64,000 bases of DNA from Sanguibacter gelidistatuariae. GTDB taxonomy: Bacteria; Actinomycetota; Actinomycetes; Actinomycetales; Cellulomonadaceae. A program made the position numbers and the translations under genes. The notes below the pieces were generated by a model, which saw only the letters and a program-made list of their open reading frames with translations, had not been told where the DNA came from and searched no databases. Below, one piece after another: positions 53,583 to 63,108 of the stretch. The DNA lies in contig NZ_FMYH01000001.1 in NCBI RefSeq assembly GCF_900096585.1, positions 744,001 through 808,000 of the forward strand, written 5' to 3'. Within the stretch, counting starts at the first letter, position 1; every line of letters begins with the position of its first letter.

Positions 53583-55109
53583 GTGCCTTCACGTCATCTC
53601 CGCCTCGACCTCCCGGCGGCCACGATCCCCGAGCGGGTCCGCATCGCCTTCGAGCAGCTGCGCGCCCAGATGGAGATCCCGCTCGCCTTCCCCGACGCGG
53701 TGCTCGCTGAGGCCGAGCGCGTCATCGCCGACGCACCCGTAGTCCCTGGCCCCCTCGCCGGGGCCAGCCCGATCGGCGCCGTCCCGCTCGCCCTGGATCC
53801 CGCCCTTCTCGACCCGCCCGTCCCGGTTCTGGGCATCAAATTCGTGACCATCGACCCGCCCGGCTCGATGGATCTCGACCAGGCCCTGCACATCGAGCGG
53901 GTGCCTGCGGGCGGCTATCTCGTGCGCTACGCGATCGCCGACGTCGCGCACTTCGTGCTCCCCGGCGGCGCGATCGACCGCGAGGCCGGCTCCCGCGGCA
54001 TGACCCTCTACGCCCCGGACGGGCGCACCCCGCTGCACCCGCCGATCCTGTCCGAAGGCGCAGCCAGCCTGCTCCCCGGCGTCGACCGCCCGGCTGCGGT
54101 GTGGCGCATCGTCCTCGACGAGCGCGGTGACATCACCGACGTCGACGTGCGTCGTGCGCGGGTCCGCTCCTCAGAGCGCCTCACCTACGACGAAGTCCAG
54201 TCCGCTGTCGACGCCGGCTCGGCGAGCGAGCTGCTCGAGCTGCTGCGCGAGGTCGGCGAGCTGCGCGAGGGCCTCGAACGTGAGCGCGGCGGCGTCTCTC
54301 TCAACGTCCCCGAGCAGAACGTCACCCTGCACGACGACGGCAGCTACGGCTTGGAGTTCCGCTCGGTCCTGCCCGCCGAGGGCTGGAACGCGCAGATCTC
54401 GTTGCTCACCGGCATCGCGGCGGCGCGGGTCATGCGCGAGGGCGGCATCGGGATCTTTCGCACGCTCCCGGCGAGCGACCCACGCGACGTCGAGCGGCTG
54501 CGGCGCACCGCCCGGGCGCTGGACATCACCTGGCCCACCGCGCAGTCCTACGGCGACCTGCTCGCCGGGCTCGACTCGAGCGTCCCCCAGCACGCGGCGT
54601 TCCTCAACGAGGCGACGTCCCTGTTCCGCGGTGCGGGCTACCTGGCCTTCGAGGGGGAGGTGCCCGCTGCGTCCGAGCATGCCGCGATCGCCTCCGAGTA
54701 CGCCCACGTCACTGCCCCGCTGCGGCGCCTGGTGGACCGCTACGGCACGGAGATCTGCCTCGCACTGTGCGCGGGGGATCCGGTGCCCGACTGGGTTCGT
54801 CTCGCCTTCCCCGACCTGCCCAAGGCCATGTCCCGGTCCGGCCAGCGGGCGTCGTCCTTCGAGCGGGCCTCGGTCGACATCGTCGAGGCCGCGCTGCTGA
54901 CCGGCGCGGTGGGCGACGTCTTCGAGGGCGTGATCGTCGACCTGGATTCCAAGGACCCACACAAGGGTGTCATCGTCGTCGACGACCCGGCGGTCCGCGG
55001 CTCGGTCACCTCGTCCGGTGGCGCGCTCCCGCTCGGGGAGGCCGTCGAGGTGCGCCTCGCCGAGGTCTCGATCGAGGACCGCGTCGTGCGTTTCTCCTAC
55101 GGCGCCTAA
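53583..55109 (+). CDS. RNB-domain ribonuclease (RNase II/R family)
   Basis: This 508-residue actinobacterial-type RNB protein degrades RNA 3' to 5'. The metal-binding core is TIDPPGSMDLDQALH with Asp91, Asp97 and Asp99. Also seen: VRYAIADVAHFV, and LTGIAAARVMREGGIGIFRT. It is shorter than RNase R and lacks obvious N-terminal cold-shock domains; only a short C-terminal S1-like strand region (GVIVVDDPAVRG) is seen. The start is GTG 53583 after GGGAG. The sterol carrier family gene follows after three bases. Confidence 0.88.
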   Translation: MPSRHLRLDLPAATIPERVRIAFEQLRAQMEIPLAFPDAVLAEAERVIADAPVVPGPLAGASPIGAVPLALDPALLDPPVPVLGIKFVTIDPPGSMDLDQALHIERVPAGGYLVRYAIADVAHFVLPGGAIDREAGSRGMTLYAPDGRTPLHPPILSEGAASLLPGVDRPAAVWRIVLDERGDITDVDVRRARVRSSERLTYDEVQSAVDAGSASELLELLREVGELREGLERERGGVSLNVPEQNVTLHDDGSYGLEFRSVLPAEGWNAQISLLTGIAAARVMREGGIGIFRTLPASDPRDVERLRRTARALDITWPTAQSYGDLLAGLDSSVPQHAAFLNEATSLFRGAGYLAFEGEVPAASEHAAIASEYAHVTAPLRRLVDRYGTEICLALCAGDPVPDWVRLAFPDLPKAMSRSGQRASSFERASVDIVEAALLTGAVGDVFEGVIVDLDSKDPHKGVIVVDDPAVRGSVTSSGGALPLGEAVEVRLAEVSIEDRVVRFSYGA

Positions 55110-55112
55110 CCC

Positions 55113-55487
55113 GTGGCTGTCCGACGACGCACCGACCCGGCCGCCGGCCGCCTCGCCGTCTCCGCGTGGCGCTCCGGCGCAGACGACCGACCCACCGTGA
55201 CCACGGCCGTGCGGTTCACGCTCGAGGAGATCGCCGACGTCGCCCCCGGGCACTCGGTCGAGGTCCGGGTCCCGCCGTGGGGGGCTGTCCAGTGCGTCGA
55301 GGGCCCCCGGCACACCCGTGGCACCCCGCCCAACGTCGTGGAGACCGACCCGAAGACCTGGCTCGAGCTGGTCACCGGCGCCACGGTCTGGGCCGACGCG
55401 GTGGCCGACGGCCGGGTGAGCGCCTCCGGCGAGCGGTCTGACATCTCCGACCTGCTGCCACTCCAGGCCACCCACCTCCGCAGCTGA
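55113..55487 (+). CDS. sterol carrier family protein
   Basis: This 124-residue protein has the actinobacterial sterol carrier family block VRVPPWGAVQCVEGPRHTRG, then TPPNVVETDPKTWLEL and GRVSASGERSDISDLLPL. The family has an SCP2-like fold; its role in bacteria is unclear. The GTG at 55113 is three bases after the ribonuclease stop, so the genes are co-transcribed. About 230 bases without a gene follow up to 55718, holding a palindrome at 55523. Confidence 0.85.
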   Translation: MAVRRRTDPAAGRLAVSAWRSGADDRPTVTTAVRFTLEEIADVAPGHSVEVRVPPWGAVQCVEGPRHTRGTPPNVVETDPKTWLELVTGATVWADAVADGRVSASGERSDISDLLPLQATHLRS

Positions 55488-55522
55488 CCCTTCCCGCACC
55501 CTTGCGGAGAGACGGCCCGGAG

Positions 55523-55538
55523 GTTACCAATGGGTAAC
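55523..55538. promoter_or_regulatory. palindrome GTTACC-N4-GGTAAC upstream of the secreted nuclease gene
   Basis: A perfect 6-bp inverted repeat with spacer AATG lies about 180 bases before the GTG of the large nuclease/5'-nucleotidase gene and 36 bases after the previous stop. Regulation by phosphate is plausible from the gene's role, but the sequence does not match a PhoP box that I recognise. Confidence 0.4.
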
Positions 55539-55718
55539 AATTCCATCTCAAACGCGCAGAGCCAGATGTTCGCCGATAACGTGCGTTGAGTTCAATGGGA
55601 TGTGCCCTGCTTGATACCAGACGTTCAGATAAGCACTGTGTGATGCATTCGGTGGGTCGATGGCGACCGACGGAGACCGCTCACCAGGGCTCGGCGTCGT
55701 ACTTCAGAAGGAGCAAGC

Positions 55719-58700
55719 GTGTTCACAAGTCATCACCGAAACGTTGCGAGTCGGAGGGTGGTGGCTGTGGCCGCCGCCCTCTCCGGCGCGCTGATCCTGG
55801 GCCCGGTGCTCTCGGCACAGGCCGCCGCACCGATGCCCGCAGCCGGAGTGGTCCCTGCCTCGGTCGACGGCGTGGGAGTCGTCATCAACGAGGCCTACCT
55901 CTCGGGTGGGAGCGCGAACGCCGTCTACGCGACCAAGTTCGTCGAGCTCTACAACCCGGGCGCCTCGCCGATCGACCTGTCCGGCTGGTCCCTGCAGTAC
56001 CGGTCAGCGACCGGTACGGGCTCCTCGAGCAGCACCGCGCCGCTGACCGGGACGATCGCTGCGGGCGGCTACTACCTCGTTTCCGGTGGATCCAACGGAG
56101 CCAACGGCGCCGCGCTGCCTACGGCGGATGTCGCCGCTCCCGGGCTCAATGCCTCAGGGACGACGGGCACGCTCGCCCTGGTCGCCGCGCCCACGACGAT
56201 CACGCTGCCGACCGGATCGGTCGTGGCCGACCCTCAGGTCGTCGACCTGCTCGGCTACGGCTCCTCGAACACCTTCGAGACCGCGGTCGCTCCGGCTCCC
56301 GCCGCGAACAACGTGCCCCAGTCGATCAACCGCACGGGCTTCGCCGACTCCGACAACAACGCGGCGGACTTCACGCTCTCGGCGACAGTGACACCGCAGG
56401 GTGCGAGCACCGATCCCGGCACGGACCCGACGACGGACCCCACCGTCGATCCCACGACCGACCCGACGACGGATCCCACGACAGACCCCACCGATCCACC
56501 GTCACCCACTCTCACCGCGATCGCGGACGTGCAGGGCGACGGTGACGTCAGCCCGCTCGCCGGGACGACCGTCACCACCCGCGGGATCGTCACCGCGACC
56601 TACCCGAGCGGTGGCTACAACGGTCTCTATATCCAGACCCCGGGCACCGGGGGAGATGTCGACCTGGCCACCCACACCCGCTCCGACGGGATCTTCGTCT
56701 ACTCCACGGCCGCCGCGGCAGCGCTCACAGTCGGTCAGTACGTCGAGGTCACCGGGACGGTGAGCGAGTACTTCACTCTCACCCAGATCACCGCGACCGC
56801 CTACACGGTCCTCGCCGAGGCCGCCGAGGTCGTCAAGCCCGCGAACGTCGCCTACCCGGGCGACGCCGCCGCGCGCGAGACGCTCGAGGGGATGCTCCTG
56901 CAGCCCGCCGGCGACTACGTCGTCGCCGACAACTACTCGACCAACTACTACGGGTCCTTCCTCCTGGCTGCCGGCACGACGGCCTTCGCCCAGCCGACCG
57001 ACGTCGGCCGGCCGGGCAGCCCCGAGGCTGCCGCGGTCGCAGCCGACGTCGCCACCCGCTCGGTCGTCCTCGACGACGGCGCGACGACGAACTTCAACTC
57101 CGCGGCCAACAAGTCCAAGCCGCTGCCCTACCTCACCGGGGGAGCGCCGGCCCGGGTCGGTGCACCTGTCACGTTCACCCAGCCGGTGATCCTCGACTAC
57201 CGCTTCGACGCCTGGACCTTCCAGCCCACGACCGAGCTGACACCCGACAACGCACCGGCCGTCCAGCCGGTGACCTTCGCCGACACCCGCACCCCGGCTC
57301 CGCAGGACGTCGGCGGTGACGTCCGTCTGGCGACCTTCAACGTGCTCAACTACTTCACCACGACCGGTGACCAGCTCACCGGCTGCACCTTCTACACCGA
57401 CCGTGCCGGGAACAGGATCACCGTGAACAGCGGCTGCGACGCCCGTGGCGCCGCGACCGCGGAGAGCCTGCACCGCCAGGAGGTAAAGATCGTCGCCGCG
57501 ATCAACGCCCTCGACGCCGACGTCGTCTCCCTCCTGGAGATCGAGAACTCCTCGGTGTTCGGCAAGGACCGCGACGCTGCGCTGGCCACCCTGGTCGCCG
57601 CACTCAACTCCGCGGCCGGCTCGCCGGTGTGGTCCTTCGCGGCCTCCCCGGACGCGGTACCCGCCGACGAGGACGTCATCCGGACCGCCTTCATCTACCG
57701 GAATGCCGCCGTGACCACCGTTGGGGAGTCGACCATCCTCGACGCCCCGGCCTTCGACAACGCTCGGGAACCCCTCGCCCAGACCTTCGTCCCGGCCGGT
57801 GGGGACTCTTCGCAGGCCTTCACCGTCATCGCCAACCACTTCAAGTCCAAGGGCTCAGGCACCGGGGCCGACGCCGACACCGGCGACGGTCAGGGAGCCT
57901 CCAACGCGAGCCGGGTCAACCAGGCCACTGCCCTCGTCACCTTCGCCGACACGGTCAAGGCCGCCTCGGGCACCGACAAGGTCTTCCTCGTCGGCGACTT
58001 CAACTCCTACACCCAGGAAGACCCGCTCGTCGTGCTCGCCGACGCCGGCTACACGAACCTCAGCGCGGGCACCGGCAAGCACACCTACCTCTTCGGGGCC
58101 CGGGTCGGCTCCCTCGACCACGTCTTCGGATCACCGGCTGCCACGGCGGCGGTCTCCGGCGTCGACATCTGGAACATCAACTCGGTCGAACCGCTCGCCA
58201 ACGAGTACAGCCGGTACAACTACAACGCCTCGATCCTCTATGACGAGTCGCCCTTCCGATCCAGCGACCACGACCCGGTCGTCGTCGGGATCAACACCGT
58301 CGCTGAGCCCATCGAGCTCAACCTGCTCGGCATCAACGACTTCCACGGGCGCATCGACGCCAACACGGTCGCCTTCGCCGGGACGGTCGAGCAGCTGCGC
58401 GCGACCAACCCCGACCGGACCGCCTTCCTGTCCGTCGGCGACAACATCGGCGCCTCGCTCTTCGCCTCGGCCTCCCAGGACGACGTCCCCACGATCGACG
58501 TCCTCAACGCCCTCGACCTGTCGGCCTCGGCCGTGGGCAACCACGAGTTCGACAAGGGCTTCGCCGACCTCACCGGCCGCGTGAGCGACGCAGCCGACTG
58601 GGAGTACCTCGGTGCCAACGTCTATATCAAGGGCACGGACGACCCCGCGCTGAGCGAGTACGTGGTCCTTGACGTCGACGGAGTACGCGTCGGCGTGATC

Positions 58701-60470
58701 GGCGCGGTGACCGAGGAGACCCCGACCCTGGTCACTCCGTCGGGCATCACCGACCTAGACTTCGGCGACCCCGTCGAGGCGATCAACCGGGTGGCCGCTC
58801 AGCTCGGCGACGGCGACGAGAGCAACGGCGAGGCCGACGTCATCGTCGCCCTTGTCCATGAGGGAGCGGGCTCGGGGACCCCCGAGGGCGCCACGATCGA
58901 GGAGGAGATCGCCGCGGGCGACGCCTTCGCCCACATCGTGACCGACACCGACCCCTCGGTCGACGCCATCTTCACCGGGCACACGCACAAGGAGTACGCC
59001 TGGGACGCCCCGGTCACCGGGACCGACCGCACCCGCCCGATCATCCAGACCGGTTCCTACGGCGAGAAGATCGGCCAGATCACGCTGACCCTCGACCCCG
59101 CGACGCTCGACGTGACCGACTACACGGTCGCCAACGTCGCCCGGACCACCACACCCGCAGCCGATCTCGTCGCGGCCTACCCCCGGGTGGCTGAGGTCCG
59201 GGCGATCGTCGACGCGGCGATCGCCGAGGCCGCGGTCATCGGCAACCAGCCGGTTGGTTCCGTCACGGCGGACATCACCACGGCGTACCTCGACGGCAAG
59301 CGCGACGACCGCGCCTCGGAGTCCACGCTCGGCAACCTCGTCGCGAACTCGCTGCGAGACACCCTGGCCACCCCCGAGCGCGGCGGTGCCCAGATCGGCA
59401 TCGTCAACCCCGGCGGCCTGCGCGCCGACCTGCTCTACGGCGACGACGGCGTCATCACCTACGCCGAGGCGAACGCCGTCCTGCCCTTCGTCAACAACCT
59501 GTGGTCCACGACGCTCACCGGTGCCCAGCTCACCACGATCCTCGAGCAGCAGTGGCAGCCGGCGGGCAGCTCGCGGGCCTTCCTCAACCTGGGGCTCTCG
59601 GACAACGTCACCTACACCTACACGGCGACGAACGCCCCGGGGGAGCGCATCACCTCCGTGACGATCGACGGCGAGGCTCTCGACCCGGCCGCCAGCTACC
59701 GGGTGGCGACGTTCTCCTTCCTGGCGACCGGTGGGGACAACTTCACCGGGTTCACCCAGGGCACCGACGCGCGCGACTCGGGCCTGATCGACCGTGACGC
59801 GTGGATCTCCTACCTTCAGGCCCACCCGGGGCTAAGCCCCGACTTCGCCCGGCGTGGCGTGACGACCGGGGCGCTCCCCGGTGCGGTTGACCCGAGCGCG
59901 GTCGTCTCCCTCGACCTCGCCAAGCTCGACCTCACCTCGCTCGGGTCGCCGGCCAACACCTCGGTGGCGGCCTTCCTTGTGCCTTCGGGCACGGTTCTCG
60001 ACCCGGCGGCGTCGCCGCTGGCGACCGCGGCCGTGACCGGAGGGGCGGCGACGGTCTCCGCCACGGTTCCCGCCGGGACCGCCGCGGGTGCCTACAACCT
60101 GCACCTGGTGGCGGCGCCGTCGGGCACGACGGTGACGATCCCGGTGACGGTCAACGCCGTCGTCCCGCCGGCGACCCTCAACATCACCTCCGACGCGTTC
60201 TCCTTCTGCCTGCTCGGGCGGTCGCAGGTGGTCGTGTACGCGACCAACCGCGAACGCACGACGGTGGCCATCACGGTGACCACACCGCTGGGGCAGCAGA
60301 CCTTCGCCAAGGTCCGACCCGGGCAGACGGTCACGGCGATCTTCGGCCGCTGGGGTGCACTGCAGGCGGGAACGGCGACCGTGGTGGCCACCGGGACCGT
60401 GGGTGACAAGCCCGCCACGACCACCCAGCAGCACACCTACAAGGCGACCAGGGGAGGCCTGTTCTCCTGA
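55719..60470 (+). CDS. secreted ExeM/NucH-type nuclease fused to 5'-nucleotidase
   Basis: This 1583-residue extracellular protein can degrade DNA and then dephosphorylate nucleotides. In order: signal peptide ending near AQA-A (about 35); lamin-tail domain about 50-165 (VINEAYLSGGS, KFVELYNPG); a TDPTTDP linker about 228-265; an OB-fold-like domain about 270-370; an endonuclease/exonuclease/phosphatase domain about 530-855 (LATFNVLNYF, GDFNSY, SSDHDPVVVGI); a calcineurin-like 5'-nucleotidase domain about 865-1140 (GINDFHGRID, VGNHEFDKG, TGHTHKEY); the 5'-nucleotidase C-terminal domain about 1180-1380; and a tail without LPxTG. GTG 55719 follows AGAAGGAG. Phosphate or nucleoside scavenging is the likely purpose. 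Confidence 0.92.
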   Translation: MFTSHHRNVASRRVVAVAAALSGALILGPVLSAQAAAPMPAAGVVPASVDGVGVVINEAYLSGGSANAVYATKFVELYNPGASPIDLSGWSLQYRSATGTGSSSSTAPLTGTIAAGGYYLVSGGSNGANGAALPTADVAAPGLNASGTTGTLALVAAPTTITLPTGSVVADPQVVDLLGYGSSNTFETAVAPAPAANNVPQSINRTGFADSDNNAADFTLSATVTPQGASTDPGTDPTTDPTVDPTTDPTTDPTTDPTDPPSPTLTAIADVQGDGDVSPLAGTTVTTRGIVTATYPSGGYNGLYIQTPGTGGDVDLATHTRSDGIFVYSTAAAAALTVGQYVEVTGTVSEYFTLTQITATAYTVLAEAAEVVKPANVAYPGDAAARETLEGMLLQPAGDYVVADNYSTNYYGSFLLAAGTTAFAQPTDVGRPGSPEAAAVAADVATRSVVLDDGATTNFNSAANKSKPLPYLTGGAPARVGAPVTFTQPVILDYRFDAWTFQPTTELTPDNAPAVQPVTFADTRTPAPQDVGGDVRLATFNVLNYFTTTGDQLTGCTFYTDRAGNRITVNSGCDARGAATAESLHRQEVKIVAAINALDADVVSLLEIENSSVFGKDRDAALATLVAALNSAAGSPVWSFAASPDAVPADEDVIRTAFIYRNAAVTTVGESTILDAPAFDNAREPLAQTFVPAGGDSSQAFTVIANHFKSKGSGTGADADTGDGQGASNASRVNQATALVTFADTVKAASGTDKVFLVGDFNSYTQEDPLVVLADAGYTNLSAGTGKHTYLFGARVGSLDHVFGSPAATAAVSGVDIWNINSVEPLANEYSRYNYNASILYDESPFRSSDHDPVVVGINTVAEPIELNLLGINDFHGRIDANTVAFAGTVEQLRATNPDRTAFLSVGDNIGASLFASASQDDVPTIDVLNALDLSASAVGNHEFDKGFADLTGRVSDAADWEYLGANVYIKGTDDPALSEYVVLDVDGVRVGVIGAVTEETPTLVTPSGITDLDFGDPVEAINRVAAQLGDGDESNGEADVIVALVHEGAGSGTPEGATIEEEIAAGDAFAHIVTDTDPSVDAIFTGHTHKEYAWDAPVTGTDRTRPIIQTGSYGEKIGQITLTLDPATLDVTDYTVANVARTTTPAADLVAAYPRVAEVRAIVDAAIAEAAVIGNQPVGSVTADITTAYLDGKRDDRASESTLGNLVANSLRDTLATPERGGAQIGIVNPGGLRADLLYGDDGVITYAEANAVLPFVNNLWSTTLTGAQLTTILEQQWQPAGSSRAFLNLGLSDNVTYTYTATNAPGERITSVTIDGEALDPAASYRVATFSFLATGGDNFTGFTQGTDARDSGLIDRDAWISYLQAHPGLSPDFARRGVTTGALPGAVDPSAVVSLDLAKLDLTSLGSPANTSVAAFLVPSGTVLDPAASPLATAAVTGGAATVSATVPAGTAAGAYNLHLVAAPSGTTVTIPVTVNAVVPPATLNITSDAFSFCLLGRSQVVVYATNRERTTVAITVTTPLGQQTFAKVRPGQTVTAIFGRWGALQAGTATVVATGTVGDKPATTTQQHTYKATRGGLFS

Positions 60471-60474
60471 TCCC

Positions 60475-60542
60475 GGCCGCCGTCGAGGCGGCCAGCTGAA
60501 CGCGTGATTCCGGTCGAGGCCTGATCCAGGTCTCGGCCGGAA
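60475..60542 (+). terminator. two successive hairpins after the nuclease gene
   Basis: GGCCGCC-N5-GGCGGCC at 60475-60493 is perfect. A second hairpin has 16-base arms at 60508-60523 and 60527-60542 with two G-U type mismatches and loop ATC. They start five bases after the stop and likely end the long transcript. The ~110 bases to the next gene hold nothing else I can support. Confidence 0.7.
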
Positions 60543-60651
60543 CCGTGTCCGCTCGGCAGTCGTGTGCGCTCCGCGAAAGGTCCGTCTCCTGCGGCGTGTT
60601 GGCCAGGTCACGATTCAGGGAGTGCCCAGCACCGGCCGATAAGATCGGCCC

Positions 60652-61041
60652 GTGAGCACCACACCCTCTTCCCCCTCGTCCGTGCCTGACGACTCTGCAC
60701 CGGACAGCTTCGCACCGGACAGCTCGGCTCAGGACACCTCGGCGCCCGACACCTCCGTGCCCGACGCCGCGCTGTCCCCGGAGCAGATCGACGAGATCGC
60801 CGCGCAGGCGGTCCCGGCGACGATCCGGCGTGCGCCGAAGTACAAGTCCTTCTTCTGGGTGGGTGCCCTCGTCGGCATCGTCGTGGGCGTGTGGTTCGGC
60901 CTGTGGGTCTCGACCGACGGCATGATCAACCGCTGGATCTACGTCACGGTGACCGCCGTCGGCGTGACCATGGTGACCGTCCTGCTCGCCGGCCTCGCGG
61001 CAGTCTGGGCCGACCGCCGCAGCACCCGCCCCCGCCGCTAG
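60652..61041 (+). CDS. small two-helix membrane protein
   Basis: This 129-residue protein has an acidic, Asp/Ser/Pro-rich N-terminus of about 45 residues (repeats like APDSFAPDSSAQ), then LSPEQIDEIAAQAVPATIRR, and two membrane segments (FFWVGALVGIVVGVWFGLWV and WIYVTVTAVGVTMVTVLLAG). A basic C-terminus RRSTRPRR suggests a cytoplasmic end. I do not recognise a named family. Start GTG 60652. Terminator-like palindromes follow. Confidence 0.7.
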   Translation: MSTTPSSPSSVPDDSAPDSFAPDSSAQDTSAPDTSVPDAALSPEQIDEIAAQAVPATIRRAPKYKSFFWVGALVGIVVGVWFGLWVSTDGMINRWIYVTVTAVGVTMVTVLLAGLAAVWADRRSTRPRR

Positions 61042-61061
61042 CTCCGGCTGGCCACGCCTGT

Positions 61062-61129
61062 CGAGTGCGTGCTTTTGGTGGCAGCGCGTGCATTCAAACG
61101 CACGTACTGCCACCAAGCGCACGCACTCG
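61062..61129. repeat. long imperfect palindrome between convergent genes
   Basis: The 23-base arms 61062-61084 and 61107-61129 pair with two mismatches (CGAGTGCGTGC..TTGGTGGCAG and its complement), and the loop contains CGTGC/GCACG. Like the element at 53433-53531 it is a GTG/CAC-rich intergenic palindrome. It may act as a terminator for the small membrane protein gene. Confidence 0.7.
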
Positions 61130-61153
61130 TGACCTCGGGGCGGCCACTGGCGC

Positions 61154-61192
61154 ACGACGTCCGGCGCCCCTCAGGGGGGCGCCGGACGTCGT
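61154..61192. terminator. perfect 17-bp hairpin terminator of the cys operon
   Basis: The arms 61154-61170 and 61176-61192 (ACGACGTCCGGCGCCCC and its complement) pair perfectly with loop TCAGG. It lies 21 bases beyond the cysA stop on the minus strand, so it probably ends the sulfate importer operon. Confidence 0.78.
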
Positions 61193-61213
61193 CGGGCATT
61201 GCGTACTCGCTTG

Positions 61214-62290
61214 TCAGACGGCAGCGACCAGCTCGCGGGGCTCGGCGGCGGCTGGGGCGTCGATCGAGATCGAGCCGGGAGCCTGCCGCAGCCAGACCTT
61301 CGCCCCTGGGGCCAGCCCCAGCGTGCGGGCCTCGGCCCGGGTGAGGACCGCCTCGACGGACTGGTCCGCGCCGTCGGCCCCGGCGACCGCGACCTCGACC
61401 CGGGCCTCGAAACCGACCCGGACCGTGCGCACCACGGTGCCCTCGACGGCCGGCCCCGCAGCGGCGGTCTGCTGGGCGCCCCCGGTCGCGCCACCGGCCA
61501 CGGTGTCGCCCGCGACCGGAACCGGCGCCTGGGTATGGATCTCGACGTCGTGCGGGCGGACGAGCTTGCCGTCCAGGTGCGTGACCGGGCCGAGGAAGCT
61601 CATGACGAAGTAGTTCGCCGGCGCGTCGTAGAGCTCGTCGGGGGAGCCGACCTGCTCGATCCGCCCGTTGTTGATCACGACGATCTCGTCGGCGACCTCG
61701 AGGGCCTCCTCCTGGTCGTGCGTGACGAACACGGTCGTCACCGGGATCTCGTCGTGCAAGCGGCGCAGCCAGTCGCGCAGCTCCTTGCGGACCTTGGCGT
61801 CGAGCGCTCCGAAGGGCTCGTCGAGCAGCAGCACAGAGGGCTGGATGGCCAGCGCGCGGGCGAGGGCCATGCGCTGACGCTGCCCGCCGGAGAGCTGGGA
61901 CGGCAGTCTGTCGGCGAACTGCTCGAGGTGGACCAGCTTGAGCAGCTCGTGGACCCGGTCGGCGGTCTGGTCCTTGGGGGTCTTGCGGATCTCCAGGCCG
62001 AAGGCCACGTTGCGGGCCACGCTCAGGTGCTTGAACGCCGCGTAGTGCTGGAACACGAAGCCGACGTTGCGCTTGCGGGCGGGCAGCCGGGTCGCATCGC
62101 GCCCCTCGATGTCGATCCGGCCGGTGTCGGCCTGCTCAAGACCGGCGATGATCCGCAGGAGCGTGGACTTGCCGCCGCCGCTGGGCCCGAGCAGTGCGGT
62201 GAGCTGGCCGGTGGGGATGGAGACGGAGACGTCGTCGAGGGCGACGAAGTCACCGAACAACTTCGAGACGCGGGAAACTTCGATGCTCAT
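61214..62290 (-). CDS. cysA: sulfate/thiosulfate ABC transporter ATP-binding protein
   Basis: This 358-residue ATPase has Walker [11 protein letters not shown], signature [15 protein letters not shown], Walker [21 protein letters not shown], and the sulfate-family C-terminal [12 protein letters not shown] followed by a TOBE-like domain. The sequence matches CysA in length and motif order. The ATG overlaps the cysW stop by four bases. It powers sulfate import, linking this end of the window to the sulfur-scavenging theme. Confidence 0.93.
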   Translation of the reverse strand: MSIEVSRVSKLFGDFVALDDVSVSIPTGQLTALLGPSGGGKSTLLRIIAGLEQADTGRIDIEGRDATRLPARKRNVGFVFQHYAAFKHLSVARNVAFGLEIRKTPKDQTADRVHELLKLVHLEQFADRLPSQLSGGQRQRMALARALAIQPSVLLLDEPFGALDAKVRKELRDWLRRLHDEIPVTTVFVTHDQEEALEVADEIVVINNGRIEQVGSPDELYDAPANYFVMSFLGPVTHLDGKLVRPHDVEIHTQAPVPVAGDTVAGGATGGAQQTAAAGPAVEGTVVRTVRVGFEARVEVAVAGADGADQSVEAVLTRAEARTLGLAPGAKVWLRQAPGSISIDAPAAAEPRELVAAV

Positions 62291-63108
62291 GACAGGCCTT
62301 TCGACTGAGCCTTGGACGAGGAGTGGTCGGGTCGCAGGAAGGACACCACGACGATGCAGGCCACGGAGACGAGCGCGAGCAGGAACGCGGTCGCGTACGC
62401 GGTGGGCTGCTGGAAGTCCTGGTACTTCTGCTCCACGAGCAGCGTCGCGGTCTGGGTCTTGCCCTCGAAGTTCCCCGAGACGATCTTGACCGCCCCGAAC
62501 TCACCGAGGGACCGGGCCAGGGTCAGCACGACGCCGTAGACGACGGCCCACTTGATGGCCGGCAGGGTGATCCGTCGGAAGGTCTGCACGGGGGAGGCAC
62601 CCAGGCTCATGGCGGCCTGCTCCTCGTCCGTGCCCAGCTCGGTGAGCACGGGCACCACCTCGCGGATGACGAGCGGCAGCGCGACGAAGGCGGTCGCCAG
62701 CACGATGCCGGGGGTGGCGAAGATGATCTGGATGCCGTTGGCCTCAAGCCCTGGACCGAACCAGTCTCCGCGCCCGCCGTAGACGAGCACGAGCGCCAGC
62801 CCGACGACGATCGGGGAGACCGAGAGCGGCAGGTCGAGCAGGGAGCTCAGCAGGCGCTTGCCGCGGAACTCGTACCGCACGAGCAGCAGCGAGATACCGA
62901 CACCGAAGATCGTGTTGAGGATGACCGCCTGGACCGCGACGATCACCGTGAGCTTGAGGGCGAAGACGACCGACGGGTCCGAGAGCGCGGTCGCGAGAGC
63001 GTCGAAGCCGTTCGCGAAGGTTGCCTTGGCCACGAGGCTGACAGGCCACGCGACGAGCAGGCCCAGGTAGACGATGACGATCGCGCGGAACGCATACGTC
63101 TTAGCCAC
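62287..63108 (-). CDS. cysW: sulfate/thiosulfate ABC transporter permease
   Basis: This 273-residue permease has the CysW-type N-terminal [40 protein letters not shown] and the coupling loop [20 protein letters not shown], with late [20 protein letters not shown]. It overlaps cysT by eight bases and cysA by four. It works with CysT as the two membrane subunits. Confidence 0.93.
   Translation of the reverse strand: MAKTYAFRAIVIVYLGLLVAWPVSLVAKATFANGFDALATALSDPSVVFALKLTVIVAVQAVILNTIFGVGISLLLVRYEFRGKRLLSSLLDLPLSVSPIVVGLALVLVYGGRGDWFGPGLEANGIQIIFATPGIVLATAFVALPLVIREVVPVLTELGTDEEQAAMSLGASPVQTFRRITLPAIKWAVVYGVVLTLARSLGEFGAVKIVSGNFEGKTQTATLLVEQKYQDFQQPTAYATAFLLALVSVACIVVVSFLRPDHSSSKAQSKGLS

Noticed and set aside
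56400-56500. Tandem 12-base repeats (ACGGACCCG-like)
   Set aside because: They encode the TDPTTDP linker of the secreted nuclease, a coding feature rather than a regulatory repeat.
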